A stretch of DNA of 64,000 nt from Brachymonas wangyanguii (GTDB lineage: Bacteria > Pseudomonadota > Gammaproteobacteria > Burkholderiales > Burkholderiaceae_C): positions 930,001 through 994,000 of the forward strand of contig NZ_CP173677.1 of NCBI RefSeq assembly GCF_045055315.1, in the 5' to 3' direction. Shown one piece after another: positions 30,740 to 42,168 of the stretch (its first letter is position 1; every line of letters begins with the position of its first letter). The position numbers and the translations under genes were made by a program. The notes below the pieces were generated by a model. The model saw only the letters and a program-made list of their open reading frames with translations. It was not told the DNA's origin and did no database searches.

Positions 30740-31717
30740 ATGCCCTTGTTTTCCCGTATCACCGGTACCGGCAGCTACCTGCCCCCCCGTCTCGTGACCA
30801 ACCAGCAGCTGGTAGAACAGCTGGCTGCGCGTGGCGTCGAGACTTCCGACGAGTGGATCGTCGCGCGTACCGGCATCCGTGCCCGTCATTTTGCCGATGA
30901 GGGCACATATAGCAGCGATCTGGCGGTGGAGGCTGCACGCAAGGCGCTGGCCGCTGCGGGTGCCACGGCGGACGAGGTCGACCTGATCATCGTCGCCACT
31001 TCCACGCCCGACATGGTGTTTCCGTCAACCGCCAGCATCGTGCAGCACAAGCTTGGCATTGCCGGCTGCCCGGCGTTTGACGTGCAGGCGGTCTGCACCG
31101 GCTTCATCTATGCCCTGACCACGGCTGACGCCATGATCCGCAGCGGCATGGCGCGCAAGGCGCTGGTGATCGGTACGGAAATCTTCTCCCGCATCCTCAA
31201 TTTTGATGACCGCACCACCTGCGTGCTGTTCGGTGATGGCGCCGGCGCCATCGTGCTGGAAGCCGGCGAGCAGCCCGGCATCCTGGCGACCGACCTGCAT
31301 GCCGACGGCAGCTACCGCGAGATCCTGCAGGTGCCGGGTCATGTCTGCGGCGGCGAGATCATGGGCAGCCCGCTGCTCGAGATGGATGGCCAGGCGGTGT
31401 TCAAGCTGGCCGTTGGCCTGCTCGAAAAAACGGCAAGCGCCGTGCTGGCCAAGGCCGGCATGGAAAAAGAACAGATTGATTGGCTGGTGCCACACCAGGC
31501 CAATATCCGCATCATGATGAGTACCGCGCGCAAGCTGCGCCTGCCGGCCGAAAAAGTCATTGTCACGCTGGAAGAGCAGGGCAATACCTCGGCTGCCTCG
31601 ATCCCGCTGGCGCTCGATGCCGGCGTGCGCTCGGGCCAGATCCAGCCGGGCCAGATCCTGCTGCTGGAAGGCGTGGGCGGCGGTTTCACCTGGGGCTCCG
31701 TACTGGTCAAGTACTGA
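30740..31717 (+). CDS. fabH: 3-oxoacyl-ACP synthase III
   Basis: A 325-residue KAS III that condenses acetyl-CoA with malonyl-ACP to start fatty-acid synthesis. The catalytic Cys is in FDVQAVCTGFIYAL, the His in WLVPHQANIRIM, and the Asn in LEEQGNTSAASIPLAL. N-terminal TGTGSYLPPRLVTN and WIVARTGIRARH are typical. A 115-bp gap separates it from plsX, so an internal promoter there is plausible. Confidence 0.97.
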   Translation: MPLFSRITGTGSYLPPRLVTNQQLVEQLAARGVETSDEWIVARTGIRARHFADEGTYSSDLAVEAARKALAAAGATADEVDLIIVATSTPDMVFPSTASIVQHKLGIAGCPAFDVQAVCTGFIYALTTADAMIRSGMARKALVIGTEIFSRILNFDDRTTCVLFGDGAGAIVLEAGEQPGILATDLHADGSYREILQVPGHVCGGEIMGSPLLEMDGQAVFKLAVGLLEKTASAVLAKAGMEKEQIDWLVPHQANIRIMMSTARKLRLPAEKVIVTLEEQGNTSAASIPLALDAGVRSGQIQPGQILLLEGVGGGFTWGSVLVKY

Positions 31718-31804
31718 TTTTTCATCCTGGCGTGTAGTCTTGCCAGGCATCTTCCTGCCTGCCGGCGGCCCAAGGGCGCCGGCACCATTTCCTGTTTGAA
31801 TCAC

Positions 31805-32755
31805 ATGACGCAATTCGCATTTGTTTTCCCCGGCCAGGGTTCGCAATCCGTTGGCATGCTCGATGCCTGGGGTGACCACCCCGCCGTGACCGAGACCCTG
31901 AAAGAAGCTTCTGACGCCCTTGGCGAAGACGTGGCTCGCCTGATCCAGGAAGGCCCGAAGGAGGCGCTGGCGCTGACCACCAATACCCAGCCGGTGATGC
32001 TGGTGGCAGGTGTGGCCGCCTACCGCGCCTGGCTGGCCGAAGGCGGCCCGAAGCCGGCGGTCGTGGCCGGTCATTCGCTGGGCGAATATTCCGCGCTGGT
32101 GGCCTCTGGCGTGCTGACACTGGCCCAGGCCGCGCCGCTGGTGCGTTTCCGCGCCCAGGCGATGCAGGAAGCCGTGCCGGTAGGCGAGGGTGCCATGGCC
32201 GCGATCCTGGGTCTGCCGGCGGACCAGGTCGCTGTCGGCTGCGCCCAGGCGATGCAGGAAGTGCCCGGTGAAATCGCCGAGGCAGTCAACTTCAACGATA
32301 CCGCGCAGACCGTGATTGCCGGCAGCAAGGCCGGTGTCGAGCACGCCTGCAAGGTGCTCAAGGACATGGGCGCCAAGCGGGCACTGCCGCTGCCGGTGTC
32401 GGCACCGTTCCACTCCAGCCTGATGAAGCCGGCGGCGGAGCGCCTGCGCGAGAAGCTGGCCGCCACCGAGCTGGCAGCCCCCACGATCCCGGTGGTCAAC
32501 AACATCGATGTGGCCGTCGAGAGCGATCCGGCGCGCATCCGTGATGCCCTGTACCGCCAGGCCTTCGGCCCGGTGCGCTGGGTCGAGTGCGTACTGGCGA
32601 TCCAGGCGCGCGGCATCAACCACGTACTGGAATGCGGCCCCGGCAAGGTGCTGGCCGGCATGAACAAGCGCATTGACGGCACCATTGCCAGCGCAGCCGT
32701 ATTCGATCCGGCCAGCCTGGCCGAAGCGCGCAGCCTGCTGGAACAAGCGGCCTGA
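31805..32755 (+). CDS. fabD: malonyl CoA-ACP transacylase
   Basis: A 316-residue enzyme loading malonyl groups onto ACP. The active-site GHSLGEYSALV holds the nucleophile Ser, with FVFPGQGSQSVGM at the N-terminus and the catalytic His in PVSAPFHSSLMKPA. A TTG three codons upstream is in frame; ATG at 31805 gives the family start MTQFAFVFPGQG. It sits between fabH and fabG with short gaps. Confidence 0.97.
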   Translation: MTQFAFVFPGQGSQSVGMLDAWGDHPAVTETLKEASDALGEDVARLIQEGPKEALALTTNTQPVMLVAGVAAYRAWLAEGGPKPAVVAGHSLGEYSALVASGVLTLAQAAPLVRFRAQAMQEAVPVGEGAMAAILGLPADQVAVGCAQAMQEVPGEIAEAVNFNDTAQTVIAGSKAGVEHACKVLKDMGAKRALPLPVSAPFHSSLMKPAAERLREKLAATELAAPTIPVVNNIDVAVESDPARIRDALYRQAFGPVRWVECVLAIQARGINHVLECGPGKVLAGMNKRIDGTIASAAVFDPASLAEARSLLEQAA

Positions 32756-32784
32756 GCCCCACGAAGAGACAAGGAGTCCATGAC

Positions 32785-33528
32785 ATGACGAGTTCTACCC
32801 CCCGTATTGCCCTGGTGACCGGTGCCTCACGCGGCATTGGTGCCGCCATTGCCCAGGAGCTGGCGCAGGCTGGCTGCCTGGTGATTGGCACCGCTACCAG
32901 CGACAAGGGCCGTGACGGCATCAACCAGGCGCTGGCCGCCTTCCCCGGCTGCCGCGGCGCCGTGCTGGACGTGAATGACCTGGCATCGGTCGATGCGCTG
33001 ATTGCCGAGATCCTCAAGGAACATGGTGCGCTGCACGTGCTGGTGAACAACGCCGGCATCACGCGCGACATGCTGGCCATGCGCCTGAAGGACGAGGACT
33101 GGGACGCCGTGCTCGACACCAACCTGAAGGCGGTATTCCGTGTCAGCCGCGCCGTCATCAAGCCGATGATGAAGCAGCGCCATGGCCGGATCGTCAGCAT
33201 CACCAGCGTGGTCGGTGCTTCCGGCAACCCGGGCCAGGCCAACTACGCGGCCGCCAAGGCGGGCGTGGCCGGCATGACGCGTGCCCTGGCACGTGAACTG
33301 GGCAGCCGTGGCATCACCGTCAACTGCGTGGCGCCGGGCTTTATCGCCACCGACATGACGGCCGAACTGGGCGAAGAGCAGCAGAAGGCGCTGATGGCGC
33401 AGATCCCCATGGGCCAGCTGGGCGCGCCGCAGGACGTGGCACGCGCAGTGGCCTTCCTGGCGGCTGCCGACAATGGCTATATCACCGGTCAGGAACTGCA
33501 CGTCAACGGCGGCATGTTCATGGCCTGA
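32785..33528 (+). CDS. fabG: 3-oxoacyl-ACP reductase
   Basis: A 247-residue SDR with TGASRGIGAAIA for NADPH, NNAGITRD, the catalytic Ser in SITSVVGASGN and Tyr/Lys in YAAAKAG, and a C-terminal YITGQELHVNGGMFMA. It reduces 3-oxoacyl-ACP in each elongation round. AAGGAG precedes the ATG. Position between fabD and acpP confirms the assignment. Confidence 0.97.
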   Translation: MTSSTPRIALVTGASRGIGAAIAQELAQAGCLVIGTATSDKGRDGINQALAAFPGCRGAVLDVNDLASVDALIAEILKEHGALHVLVNNAGITRDMLAMRLKDEDWDAVLDTNLKAVFRVSRAVIKPMMKQRHGRIVSITSVVGASGNPGQANYAAAKAGVAGMTRALARELGSRGITVNCVAPGFIATDMTAELGEEQQKALMAQIPMGQLGAPQDVARAVAFLAAADNGYITGQELHVNGGMFMA

Positions 33529-33647
33529 TAAGATATCATCCATGCAGGCGCGGGAGCCGATTAATGGATTTCCCGGCAGTCTGTGAAAAATCCCGTCAAA
33601 CGGATAGAATCACCACCTGTTTACCACTAACCAAGATAGAGATAACC

Positions 33648-33887
33648 ATGAGCGACATCGAAGCACGCGTCAAGAAGATCATTGCTGAACAACTGGGCGT
33701 TGAAGAAGCGCAAGTGACCAACGAAAAGGCTTTCGTGGCTGACCTGGGCGCTGACTCCCTGGACACCGTTGAGCTGGTGATGGCCCTGGAAGACGAATTC
33801 GGCATCGAAATCCCCGATGAAGACGCCGAGAAGATCACCACGGTGCAAAACGCCATCGACTACGCCAAGGAGCACCAGAAGGCCTGA
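33648..33887 (+). CDS. acpP: acyl carrier protein
   Basis: Seventy-nine residues, strongly acidic, with the phosphopantetheine attachment Ser in LGADSLDTVELVMALE. The frame is open upstream, but ATG 33648 gives the universal start MSDIEARVKKII. The holo-form is made by AcpS, encoded at 47341 in this window. It is preceded by a 119-bp leader and followed by a structured gap. Confidence 0.98.
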   Translation: MSDIEARVKKIIAEQLGVEEAQVTNEKAFVADLGADSLDTVELVMALEDEFGIEIPDEDAEKITTVQNAIDYAKEHQKA

Positions 33888-34102
33888 TCCGCCTCTGACC
33901 CGGCCGGCCGCGGCGGATGATTCCGCCAGGGCTGGCCAGCCGGGGCTCTTTCTCATGGCGCTCATGCACGGGTTTGCCGAGTGGCTGGCTTCAGTCTGCT
34001 GTCGGCAGCCAGTGATGGGCGCCAAGTTGTTTGTATTGTTGACCGTCTGCAAGCGCACCGGCCTGTTGGCTGGTGCTTGCAGGCACTAGCGCGAGAACTG
34101 CC
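33888..34102. other. structured acpP-fabF intergenic region
   Basis: This 215-bp gap holds no gene. A CCCGGC/GCCGGG inverted repeat (about 33899-33946) is followed by GCTCTTTCTC, giving an attenuator-like hairpin after acpP. A second stem, TGCAAGC paired with GCTTGCA (about 34048-34080), lies right ahead of fabF. Both may tune the very different dosages of ACP and FabF. Confidence 0.45.
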
Positions 34103-35347
34103 ATGACCCGTCGTCGTGTCGTGATTACTGGCCTGGGGTGCGTGACGCCCGTGGGCAACACCGTCAGTGAATCCTGGACCAACCTGCTGGCTGGTCGCTC
34201 CGGCATTGGCCGCATCACCCGCTTTGATGCCTCGGCCTTTGCCTGCCAGATTGCCGGTGAAGTCAAGGGCTTCGAGCTGGACAAGTACCTGTCCAGCAAG
34301 GAAGCACGCACCATGGACACCTTCATCCACTATGGCCTGGCTGCGTCCCAGGAAGCCGTCGAGGATGCCGGCCTGCCGACGGGTGAGGCGCTGTCGCCGG
34401 AACTGGCCGAGCGCATCGGTTGCGTCATGGGCTCCGGCATTGGCGGCCTGCCGCTGATCGAGGACACGCACGCCGAGTACATGCAGCGCGGCCCGCGCCG
34501 CATCACGCCGTTCTTTGTGCCGGCCTCCATCACCAACATGGTGGCGGGCCAGGCGTCCATGCGCTTTGGCTTCAAGGGCCCGAACCTGGCCATCGTCACG
34601 GCCTGTACCACCGGCCTGCACTGCATCGGCCAGGCGGCACGTCTGATCGAATACGGTGATGCCGACGTGGTGCTGGCTGGCGGTTCCGAATCGACCGTGA
34701 GCCCGCTGGGCATTGGCGGTTTCGCTGCCATGCGCGCGCTGTCCACCCGCAACGACGATCCCGAAGCCGCCAGCCGTCCCTGGGACAAGGGCCGTGATGG
34801 CTTCGTGCTGGGCGAGGGTGCCGGCATGATGGTGCTGGAAGAGTACGAGCATGCCAAGGCACGCGGCGCCAGGATCTACGCCGAAGTCGCCGGCTTCGGC
34901 ATGAGCGGTGACGCCGGTCACATGACCGCGCCCAATATGGACGGCCCGCGCCGCGCCATGCTGGCCGCCCTGAACAATGCCGGCATCAACGCCGACCAGG
35001 TTGACTACCTGAACGCGCACGGGACGTCCACGCCGCTGGGCGACGTCAACGAGTGCAACGCCATCAAGGCGGCGCTGGGCGACCACGCCTACAAGATGGT
35101 GGTCAGCTCCACCAAGAGCATGACTGGCCACCTGCTGGGTGGTGCCGGTGGCGTCGAGAGCGTGTTCACCGCGCTGTCCGTGTACGAGCAGAAAGTGCCG
35201 CCCACCATCAACCTGAACGACCAGGATCCGGACTGCGATCTGGACTTCTGCGCCAATACCGCACGCGACCTGAAGATCGACGTGGCCGTGAAGAACAACT
35301 TCGGCTTTGGCGGCACTAACGGCACCCTGGTGTTCAAGCGCGTCTGA
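34103..35347 (+). CDS. fabF: 3-oxoacyl-ACP synthase II
   Basis: A 414-residue KAS II. The nucleophile is in IVTACTTGLHCIG, and the two His are in LNAHGTSTPLGD and STKSMTGHLLGGAG. The C-terminal NNFGFGGTNGTLVFK is canonical. It elongates fatty acids, including C16:1 to C18:1. The chosen ATG gives MTRRRVVITGLG; an in-frame TTG/ATG extension upstream lies in the structured leader and is not family-like. Confidence 0.97.
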   Translation: MTRRRVVITGLGCVTPVGNTVSESWTNLLAGRSGIGRITRFDASAFACQIAGEVKGFELDKYLSSKEARTMDTFIHYGLAASQEAVEDAGLPTGEALSPELAERIGCVMGSGIGGLPLIEDTHAEYMQRGPRRITPFFVPASITNMVAGQASMRFGFKGPNLAIVTACTTGLHCIGQAARLIEYGDADVVLAGGSESTVSPLGIGGFAAMRALSTRNDDPEAASRPWDKGRDGFVLGEGAGMMVLEEYEHAKARGARIYAEVAGFGMSGDAGHMTAPNMDGPRRAMLAALNNAGINADQVDYLNAHGTSTPLGDVNECNAIKAALGDHAYKMVVSSTKSMTGHLLGGAGGVESVFTALSVYEQKVPPTINLNDQDPDCDLDFCANTARDLKIDVAVKNNFGFGGTNGTLVFKRV

Positions 35348-35400
35348 TCGCGCGGCCGGCCTGCTGTGCGCATGTGCGCCGGCAGGCCTGATCGATTCCC

Positions 35401-35937
35401 ATGAGTAGCACCCGACGCCCGCCTGCCATGCAGTATCCGGTCAGCACCGATCCGGCGCTGGCAGCCGGGCTGTTGCTGTTGGGCATGACGGTTGCCAGCG
35501 TGTTGGCCAGCTGGCGTCTGGGCTGGCAGAACGCCCCTGATTGGCTGGGTATTGTCTGGGCACTGGCCTGGGCCTGGCTGTTGCTGATGGCCTGGCGTGG
35601 CTGGCACTGGTACCGGCGCCTGCCGCAGGGCTGGTTGCACTGGACCGGCGAGCACTGGTCCTTCAAGCCCTTGTCGGCTCCGCGCGGCCAGCAGCAACTG
35701 CAGACGGCGCCGATCGACGAACAGAAAGCATCCGACACCCCGCTCCCGCAGGCCTGGCAATGCCGTATCGCACTGGATCTGCAGTGGGGCATGCTGGTGC
35801 GCCTGCATGGCGTGCCGCGTGCGCCGGCCCAGTGGCTATGGTTGCGCAATGTCATGGCACCGGCCGACTGGGCGCTGCTGCGCGCCGTGCTGCACTGGTC
35901 GCAGCGCAGCCAGCCGGCTGATGGGGAGCGCCGGTGA
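35401..35937 (+). CDS. YgfX/CptA-like small membrane protein
   Basis: A 178-residue protein with two adjacent hydrophobic helices (GLLLLGMTVASVLASWRL; WLGIVWALAWAWLLLMAWRG), then a soluble part ending AQWLWLRNVMAPADWALLRAVLHW. That end resembles the conserved C-terminus of YgfX (CptA) proteins. The YgfX-like assignment is by pattern only. Genes of this type commonly sit between fabF and rpoE in Burkholderiales. Its TGA overlaps the GTG start of rpoE (GTGA at 35934-35937), so the two are coupled. Confidence 0.65.
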   Translation: MSSTRRPPAMQYPVSTDPALAAGLLLLGMTVASVLASWRLGWQNAPDWLGIVWALAWAWLLLMAWRGWHWYRRLPQGWLHWTGEHWSFKPLSAPRGQQQLQTAPIDEQKASDTPLPQAWQCRIALDLQWGMLVRLHGVPRAPAQWLWLRNVMAPADWALLRAVLHWSQRSQPADGERR

Positions 35938-36578
35938 GCGAATCGGACACCAAGCCGGAGATCGTGCGTACGCCCGAGCAGCAGGTCGACTGGGCGCTGG
36001 TGCAACGTACCCTGGCCGGCGACCAGAAGGCCTTTGAACTGCTGGTGATCAAGTACCAGAAGCGCATCGAGCGGCTGGTGGCGCGCATGGTGCGCGACGT
36101 GGACCTGATTCCCGATATCACCCAGGAAACCTTTATCCGGGCCTACAAGGCGCTGCACCAGTTTCGTGGCGAAGCGCAGTTCTATACCTGGCTGCACCGG
36201 ATTGCCATGAATACGGCGCGCAAGGCGCTGCTGGACCTGAAGCGCCAGCCGATCACGGCGACGGCATTGCAGCCGTCCGATGCAGAAGAAGATGAAACTT
36301 TCTTGCGCCAGCATGAACCAAGTACGGAAGAAACGCCTGAAGCCCTGCTGGCGGCCAAGGAAATCGCCCAGATGGTGAACCTGGCCATGGAGCAGTTGCC
36401 CGAAGATCTGCGCCGCGCCCTGACGCTGCGCGAGATTGATGGCCTGTCCTATGACGAGATTGCCGAACTGATGGATTGTCCGATCGGAACGGTGCGCTCC
36501 CGCATCTTCCGTGCCCGCGAAGCGGTGGCAGCCAAGATCCGGCCGCTGCTGGAGCACCGCAGCGGCAAGCGCTGGTAG
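35934..36578 (+). CDS. rpoE: RNA polymerase sigma-E factor
   Basis: A 214-residue ECF sigma factor of the RpoE/AlgU group. Region 2 is AFELLVIKYQKRIERLVARMV...DITQETFIRAYKALHQFRGEAQFYTWLHRIAMNTARKAL. Region 4 is LPEDLRRALTLREIDGLSYDEIAELMDCPIGTVRSRIFRARE. The start is GTG overlapping the upstream stop. It directs envelope-stress transcription and is held by RseA, encoded next. The rpoE-rseA-rseB-mucD order is classical. Confidence 0.96.
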   Translation: MSESDTKPEIVRTPEQQVDWALVQRTLAGDQKAFELLVIKYQKRIERLVARMVRDVDLIPDITQETFIRAYKALHQFRGEAQFYTWLHRIAMNTARKALLDLKRQPITATALQPSDAEEDETFLRQHEPSTEETPEALLAAKEIAQMVNLAMEQLPEDLRRALTLREIDGLSYDEIAELMDCPIGTVRSRIFRAREAVAAKIRPLLEHRSGKRW

Positions 36579-36597
36579 TCAGGCAAAGGATGGAATC

Positions 36598-37299
36598 ATG
36601 ACGAGCGAGCGCACCCCAATCATTTCTGCTTCCCTGCCGGAAACGGCCACCATGGCCCAGGCCTTGTCGGCCTGGATGGATGGCGAGCCGCTGCCTGACG
36701 GCGTGGACGAAACGCTGTTGCTGGACTGGCTGGGCACGCAGGAGGAAGGACGCGACTGCTGGGACTGCTGGCAGCAGCTGGGCGAACAGCTGCGCCATGA
36801 CGAGATCTCGCAATCGCCTGGCGATAGCGTTGGTGGCAGCGCCTGGATGCAGCAGCTGCAGCAGACATTGGCACAGACGGAAGCCTGCAGCCTGCAGGAA
36901 GATGTGCTGCAACAGGAGCAACCGTACAAGGTCACGCCGCCGGCCCTGCCCAGGATGGACTCCGTGCGCATGCTGCCGCGCAAGGCCGCGAACGAGGGCG
37001 TCTGGCGCTGGAAGCTGGCAGCCGGCTTTGCCTCGGTGCTGGCGGTGGCCGCGCTGGGCTGGAACCTGGTCGGCCTGCAGCAGCACGACCCAGCCAATGC
37101 CCAGGGGCAAGTGCTGGCTGCGGTCCAGATGCCGCCGCCTGCCGTGGTGGCCACGGCACCGGCCGCATTGCCGGCTGACCCGCTGCAGGAGGCGCTGGAC
37201 CAGGACACCCAGGCCATGCTGCAGGCGCATGCCCAGTTTGGCGACTATGCGCTGCTGGGCGATGGCGCCAGCATGAGCACGGTCAGCTATACGCAGTGA
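36598..37299 (+). CDS. rseA: anti-sigma-E factor RseA
   Basis: A 233-residue protein with a cytoplasmic sigma-binding domain (MAQALSAWMDGEPLPDGVDETLLLDWL), a single transmembrane helix near residue 142 (WKLAAGFASVLAVAALGWNLV) and a periplasmic Pro/Ala-rich tail. It sequesters RpoE at the membrane until cleaved by regulated proteolysis. The length slightly exceeds E. coli RseA. AAAGGA lies ahead of the ATG. Confidence 0.88.
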   Translation: MTSERTPIISASLPETATMAQALSAWMDGEPLPDGVDETLLLDWLGTQEEGRDCWDCWQQLGEQLRHDEISQSPGDSVGGSAWMQQLQQTLAQTEACSLQEDVLQQEQPYKVTPPALPRMDSVRMLPRKAANEGVWRWKLAAGFASVLAVAALGWNLVGLQQHDPANAQGQVLAAVQMPPPAVVATAPAALPADPLQEALDQDTQAMLQAHAQFGDYALLGDGASMSTVSYTQ

Positions 37300-37312
37300 G
37301 CAGGAGGGGGTG

Positions 37313-38371
37313 ATGGTCACACGTCGTACCGCGATCGGCACACTGGCGCTGGGCAGCCTGCCGCTATCAGCCGGGCTGTGGGCCTGGTCGGCACAGGCCG
37401 ATGCGGCCCAGGATCGTTCCAGCCTGCAATGGCTGCAGCGCTGGCAGCAGGCCGCAGCCAGCAACAGTTTTGCCGGCACCATGGCGGTGTCCGGCCCGAA
37501 TGGCAATCTGCGCAGCGCGCGTGTCTGGCATGCGGTGCAGGGTGGTCGCCAGATCGAGCGGGTCGACAACCTGGCCGGCCATTCGCGCAGCATGTTCCGC
37601 ACCGACAGCGGTTCGCGTGTCTTCCTGCATGATCAGAAACTGGTGCGGGTGCAGTCGAACCTGCCGCGTGGCGGCATGATGTTCCCCGGCATGCAACCCT
37701 TGCCGGCAGCGCAGCAGGCCCAGGGCGCGGCGCGTTATCAGGCGCGCCAGCTGGGCCAGGAGCGCGTGGCCAACCACACGGCCGATATCGTCGGCTTTCT
37801 GCCGCAAGATGGCTTGCGCCACGGCTTCCGGTTCTGGAGCGAGCAGAAATCCGGCCTGCTGCTGAAGTGGCAGCTGCTGGAGTTGCCGGCGGGTGCCACC
37901 GATTTCCAGCGTGCACGCATGTTGCGCGAGGTCGCCTTCTCCGACTTGCAGATCCAGGCACCCTTGCAATACGCCACGCTGCAACAGATGATGGAGCAGA
38001 CCAAGGGCTACCGCGTCGAGCAGCAGGCATTGCAGACGACTACGCCGCAGCAGCAGGGCTGGAGCCTGCGGTCACTGCCGGGCTATGCGATCACGCATTG
38101 CTATCTGCGGCCGCCGCTGCGTGACAAGGGGCAGCCGCAAGCAGGCCTGGGCGGCAAGGTGACGCAGTGCGTGCTCTCCGATGGCCTGTCCAGCATCTCG
38201 TTGTTCCTGCAGGCGGCGGAAGCTGGCAAGGGCCAACAGCCGGCTGCGCGTGGTGCCACGCGCTTTGTCTCGCGCAGCTACCCGGGCGGGCAACTGGCCA
38301 CGGCCATAGGCGAGGTGCCGGCAGCGGCGCTGCAGGCGCTGCTGGACGGTTTGGCACGTAGCAAACCGTGA
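37313..38371 (+). CDS. rseB: sigma-E regulator RseB/MucB
   Basis: A 352-residue secreted protein: a signal peptide (MVTRRTAIGTLALGSLPLSAGLWAWSAQA), a large LolA-like lipid-sensing domain (LQRWQQAAASNSFAGTMAVSGPNG), and a small C-terminal domain ending GEVPAAALQALLDGLARSKP. MucB/RseB binds the RseA periplasmic domain and protects it from cleavage. AGGAGG at 5-base spacing decides the ATG at 37313 over the GTG just before it. Confidence 0.9.
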   Translation: MVTRRTAIGTLALGSLPLSAGLWAWSAQADAAQDRSSLQWLQRWQQAAASNSFAGTMAVSGPNGNLRSARVWHAVQGGRQIERVDNLAGHSRSMFRTDSGSRVFLHDQKLVRVQSNLPRGGMMFPGMQPLPAAQQAQGAARYQARQLGQERVANHTADIVGFLPQDGLRHGFRFWSEQKSGLLLKWQLLELPAGATDFQRARMLREVAFSDLQIQAPLQYATLQQMMEQTKGYRVEQQALQTTTPQQQGWSLRSLPGYAITHCYLRPPLRDKGQPQAGLGGKVTQCVLSDGLSSISLFLQAAEAGKGQQPAARGATRFVSRSYPGGQLATAIGEVPAAALQALLDGLARSKP

Positions 38372-38525
38372 TACTGGCGGCGTTGAATCTGCTGCAGCCG
38401 ACCGCATCTGTGGCGGAGTATTCCATGTGTGGCCGCACTGCCGTGGGCAGGGCGGTCATGGCGATCCGGTGCCTGCAGGCCGCACGCGTCTGCAGGGCCA
38501 CATAGAGCTTTCGAGGAGAAATGTC

Positions 38526-40139
38526 ATGCAGCGATTCCACGGTACCGAAACCCCTGCCCAGGCGGCAGCCGGCAAGCGCTGGCCCGGCTTGGCACGCCAG
38601 GCGCTGAGCGCCGGTGTGGCGCTGACGCTGCTGGGCTGCAACTACCAGGCGTCGGCGCAACAGTCGGGCCAGTCGGCCAGCGAAGCGGCTCCGGCCGTGG
38701 TGGTGGCACCCCCGGCACCGGCGGCTTCCACGCTGCAGGCACCGCCACTGGTCACCGGCCTGCCCAATTTCGCGCCGCTGGTCGAGCGTGTCGGGCCATC
38801 AGTAGTAAATATCCGCGCCATGGAAAAGGTGCGTAGCGCACGCAGCGGAGCCGTACCCGGCTCGCCGGAAGCGCAGATGGAAGAGTTGCTGCGCCGCTTC
38901 TTCGGTATCGAGATCCCGAACATGCCGCGTGGAGGTGGTGGTGCGCAGCCGGCCCCGGACAGCGGACGCGAGCGCCAGGCTGGTATCGGTTCCGGCTTCA
39001 TCATTTCGCCTGACGGCTACATCATGACCAACGCCCACGTGGTGGAGGGGGCCGACAACCTGATCGTGACGCTGCCGGACAAGCGCGAATTCAGCGCCAA
39101 GGTGGTTGGCCAGGACAAGCGCACCGATGTCGCCGTGGTGAAGATTGACGGTACCGGTTTGCCGGCGGTGCAGATCGGCAACGTGGAACAGCTGCGCGTG
39201 GGTGACTGGGTGCTGGCGATCGGCTCCCCCTTTGGCCTGGAAAACTCGGTCACGGCCGGCATCGTCAGTGCCAAGCAGCGCGATACCGGCGACTACCTGC
39301 CGTTCATCCAGACTGACGTCGCGATCAACCCGGGCAACTCCGGCGGCCCCTTGATCAACATGGCCGGCCAGGTGGTCGGCATCAACAGCCAGATCTATTC
39401 CCGCTCCGGAGGTTTCATGGGCATTTCCTTCTCGATTCCGATCGACGAGGCAATGCGCATTGCCGACCAGCTGCGCCAGACCGGTACCGTGACTCGTGGC
39501 CGTATCGGCGTGATGATTGGCGATGTGGACCGTGAAGTGGCCAGTTCGCTCGGCCTGCCGGCCAACCAGCAGGGCGCGCTGGTGCGCAATGTCGAAGCCG
39601 ATTCGCCGGCAGCCAAGGCGGGCGTGCAGCAGGGCGACATCATCACGCGCTTTGACGGCAAGACCATCGAGAAGACGGCCGACCTGCCGCGCCTGGTCGG
39701 CGAGACCAAGCCCGGCACGCGCGCCAGCATCACCGTGTTGCGCAACGGCAGCACGCAGGACCTGACGCTGACGGTGGAAAAGGCCGAGGAGGCCGGTACG
39801 CCACGTGGCCTGCTGGGTGGCGCGGAGCCGAAGGCCGATAGCGCAGCCACGGCGGTGGCGGCTTTGGGCATGAGCGTGAGCGAGCTCACGTCGGCACAAC
39901 GCCAGCAGCTGCGTGGCCGTCCCGGCGTGGCGGTCAGCAGCGTGACGGATGGCGGCCCGGCAGCACGCACTGGCTTGCGCGCCGGCGACCTGATCCTGTC
40001 GGTGGGGCGCCAGTCGGTGGACAGCGTGGAGAGCTTCTCGCGCGCCGTCTCGGCCCTGCCGCAAAACCACCCGGTCAGCGTGCTCTACGTGCGTGATGGC
40101 TATGCCCAGTACGGCATGATCCGCCCGCAGGCGCGCTGA
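38526..40139 (+). CDS. mucD: periplasmic serine endoprotease DegP/MucD-like
   Basis: A 537-residue HtrA protease. The signal region has a lipoprotein-like VALTLLGCNYQASA. The catalytic triad is His in MTNAHVVEGADN, Asp in KRTDVAVVKIDG and Ser in NPGNSGGPLINMAG. Two PDZ domains follow (RGRIGVMIGDVDREVA; GVAVSSVTDGGPAARTGLRAGDLILSV). It degrades misfolded envelope proteins and is a typical sigma-E target. GAGGAG sits 7 bases before the chosen ATG. The possible lipobox LLGC is unusual for MucD. Confidence 0.93.
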   Translation: MQRFHGTETPAQAAAGKRWPGLARQALSAGVALTLLGCNYQASAQQSGQSASEAAPAVVVAPPAPAASTLQAPPLVTGLPNFAPLVERVGPSVVNIRAMEKVRSARSGAVPGSPEAQMEELLRRFFGIEIPNMPRGGGGAQPAPDSGRERQAGIGSGFIISPDGYIMTNAHVVEGADNLIVTLPDKREFSAKVVGQDKRTDVAVVKIDGTGLPAVQIGNVEQLRVGDWVLAIGSPFGLENSVTAGIVSAKQRDTGDYLPFIQTDVAINPGNSGGPLINMAGQVVGINSQIYSRSGGFMGISFSIPIDEAMRIADQLRQTGTVTRGRIGVMIGDVDREVASSLGLPANQQGALVRNVEADSPAAKAGVQQGDIITRFDGKTIEKTADLPRLVGETKPGTRASITVLRNGSTQDLTLTVEKAEEAGTPRGLLGGAEPKADSAATAVAALGMSVSELTSAQRQQLRGRPGVAVSSVTDGGPAARTGLRAGDLILSVGRQSVDSVESFSRAVSALPQNHPVSVLYVRDGYAQYGMIRPQAR

Positions 40140-40185
40140 TGCGAGGCTTGCGCACAGTCGGGTGGGCAGAGTGCCACAAAAACGC

Positions 40186-40191
40186 TAAAAT
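40186..40191 (+). promoter_or_regulatory. weak -10 candidate for the lepA operon
   Basis: TAAAAT in the 217-bp gap between mucD and lepA. The hexamer 17 bp upstream (TGGGCA) is a poor -35, so this is only a candidate. The gap holds no recognisable gene; the glutaredoxin-like gene seen here in some relatives is absent. Confidence 0.35.
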
Positions 40192-40356
40192 AGTGCGTTC
40201 TGGCTAACGCAGCCTGCAGTCGCCGGCTTGTCCACCCTGGGCAGCCGGCGCTTTTTGTCGCCCGCGGGACATGTCTTGCGCTCCGCACGGGGCAAATCAT
40301 CGGCATCCGGGCACGCTGGCCCGACATGGCCCATCGCCTTTCTAGACCCAGTTTTC

Positions 40357-42165
<1,809 letters not shown>

Positions 42166-42168
42166 CAC

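Noticed and set aside
40228..40356. N-terminal extension of LepA
   Set aside because: The upstream in-frame residues are Pro/Ser/Arg-rich leader translation. LepA starts universally at the MKHIRNFSIIAHIDHGKS position.
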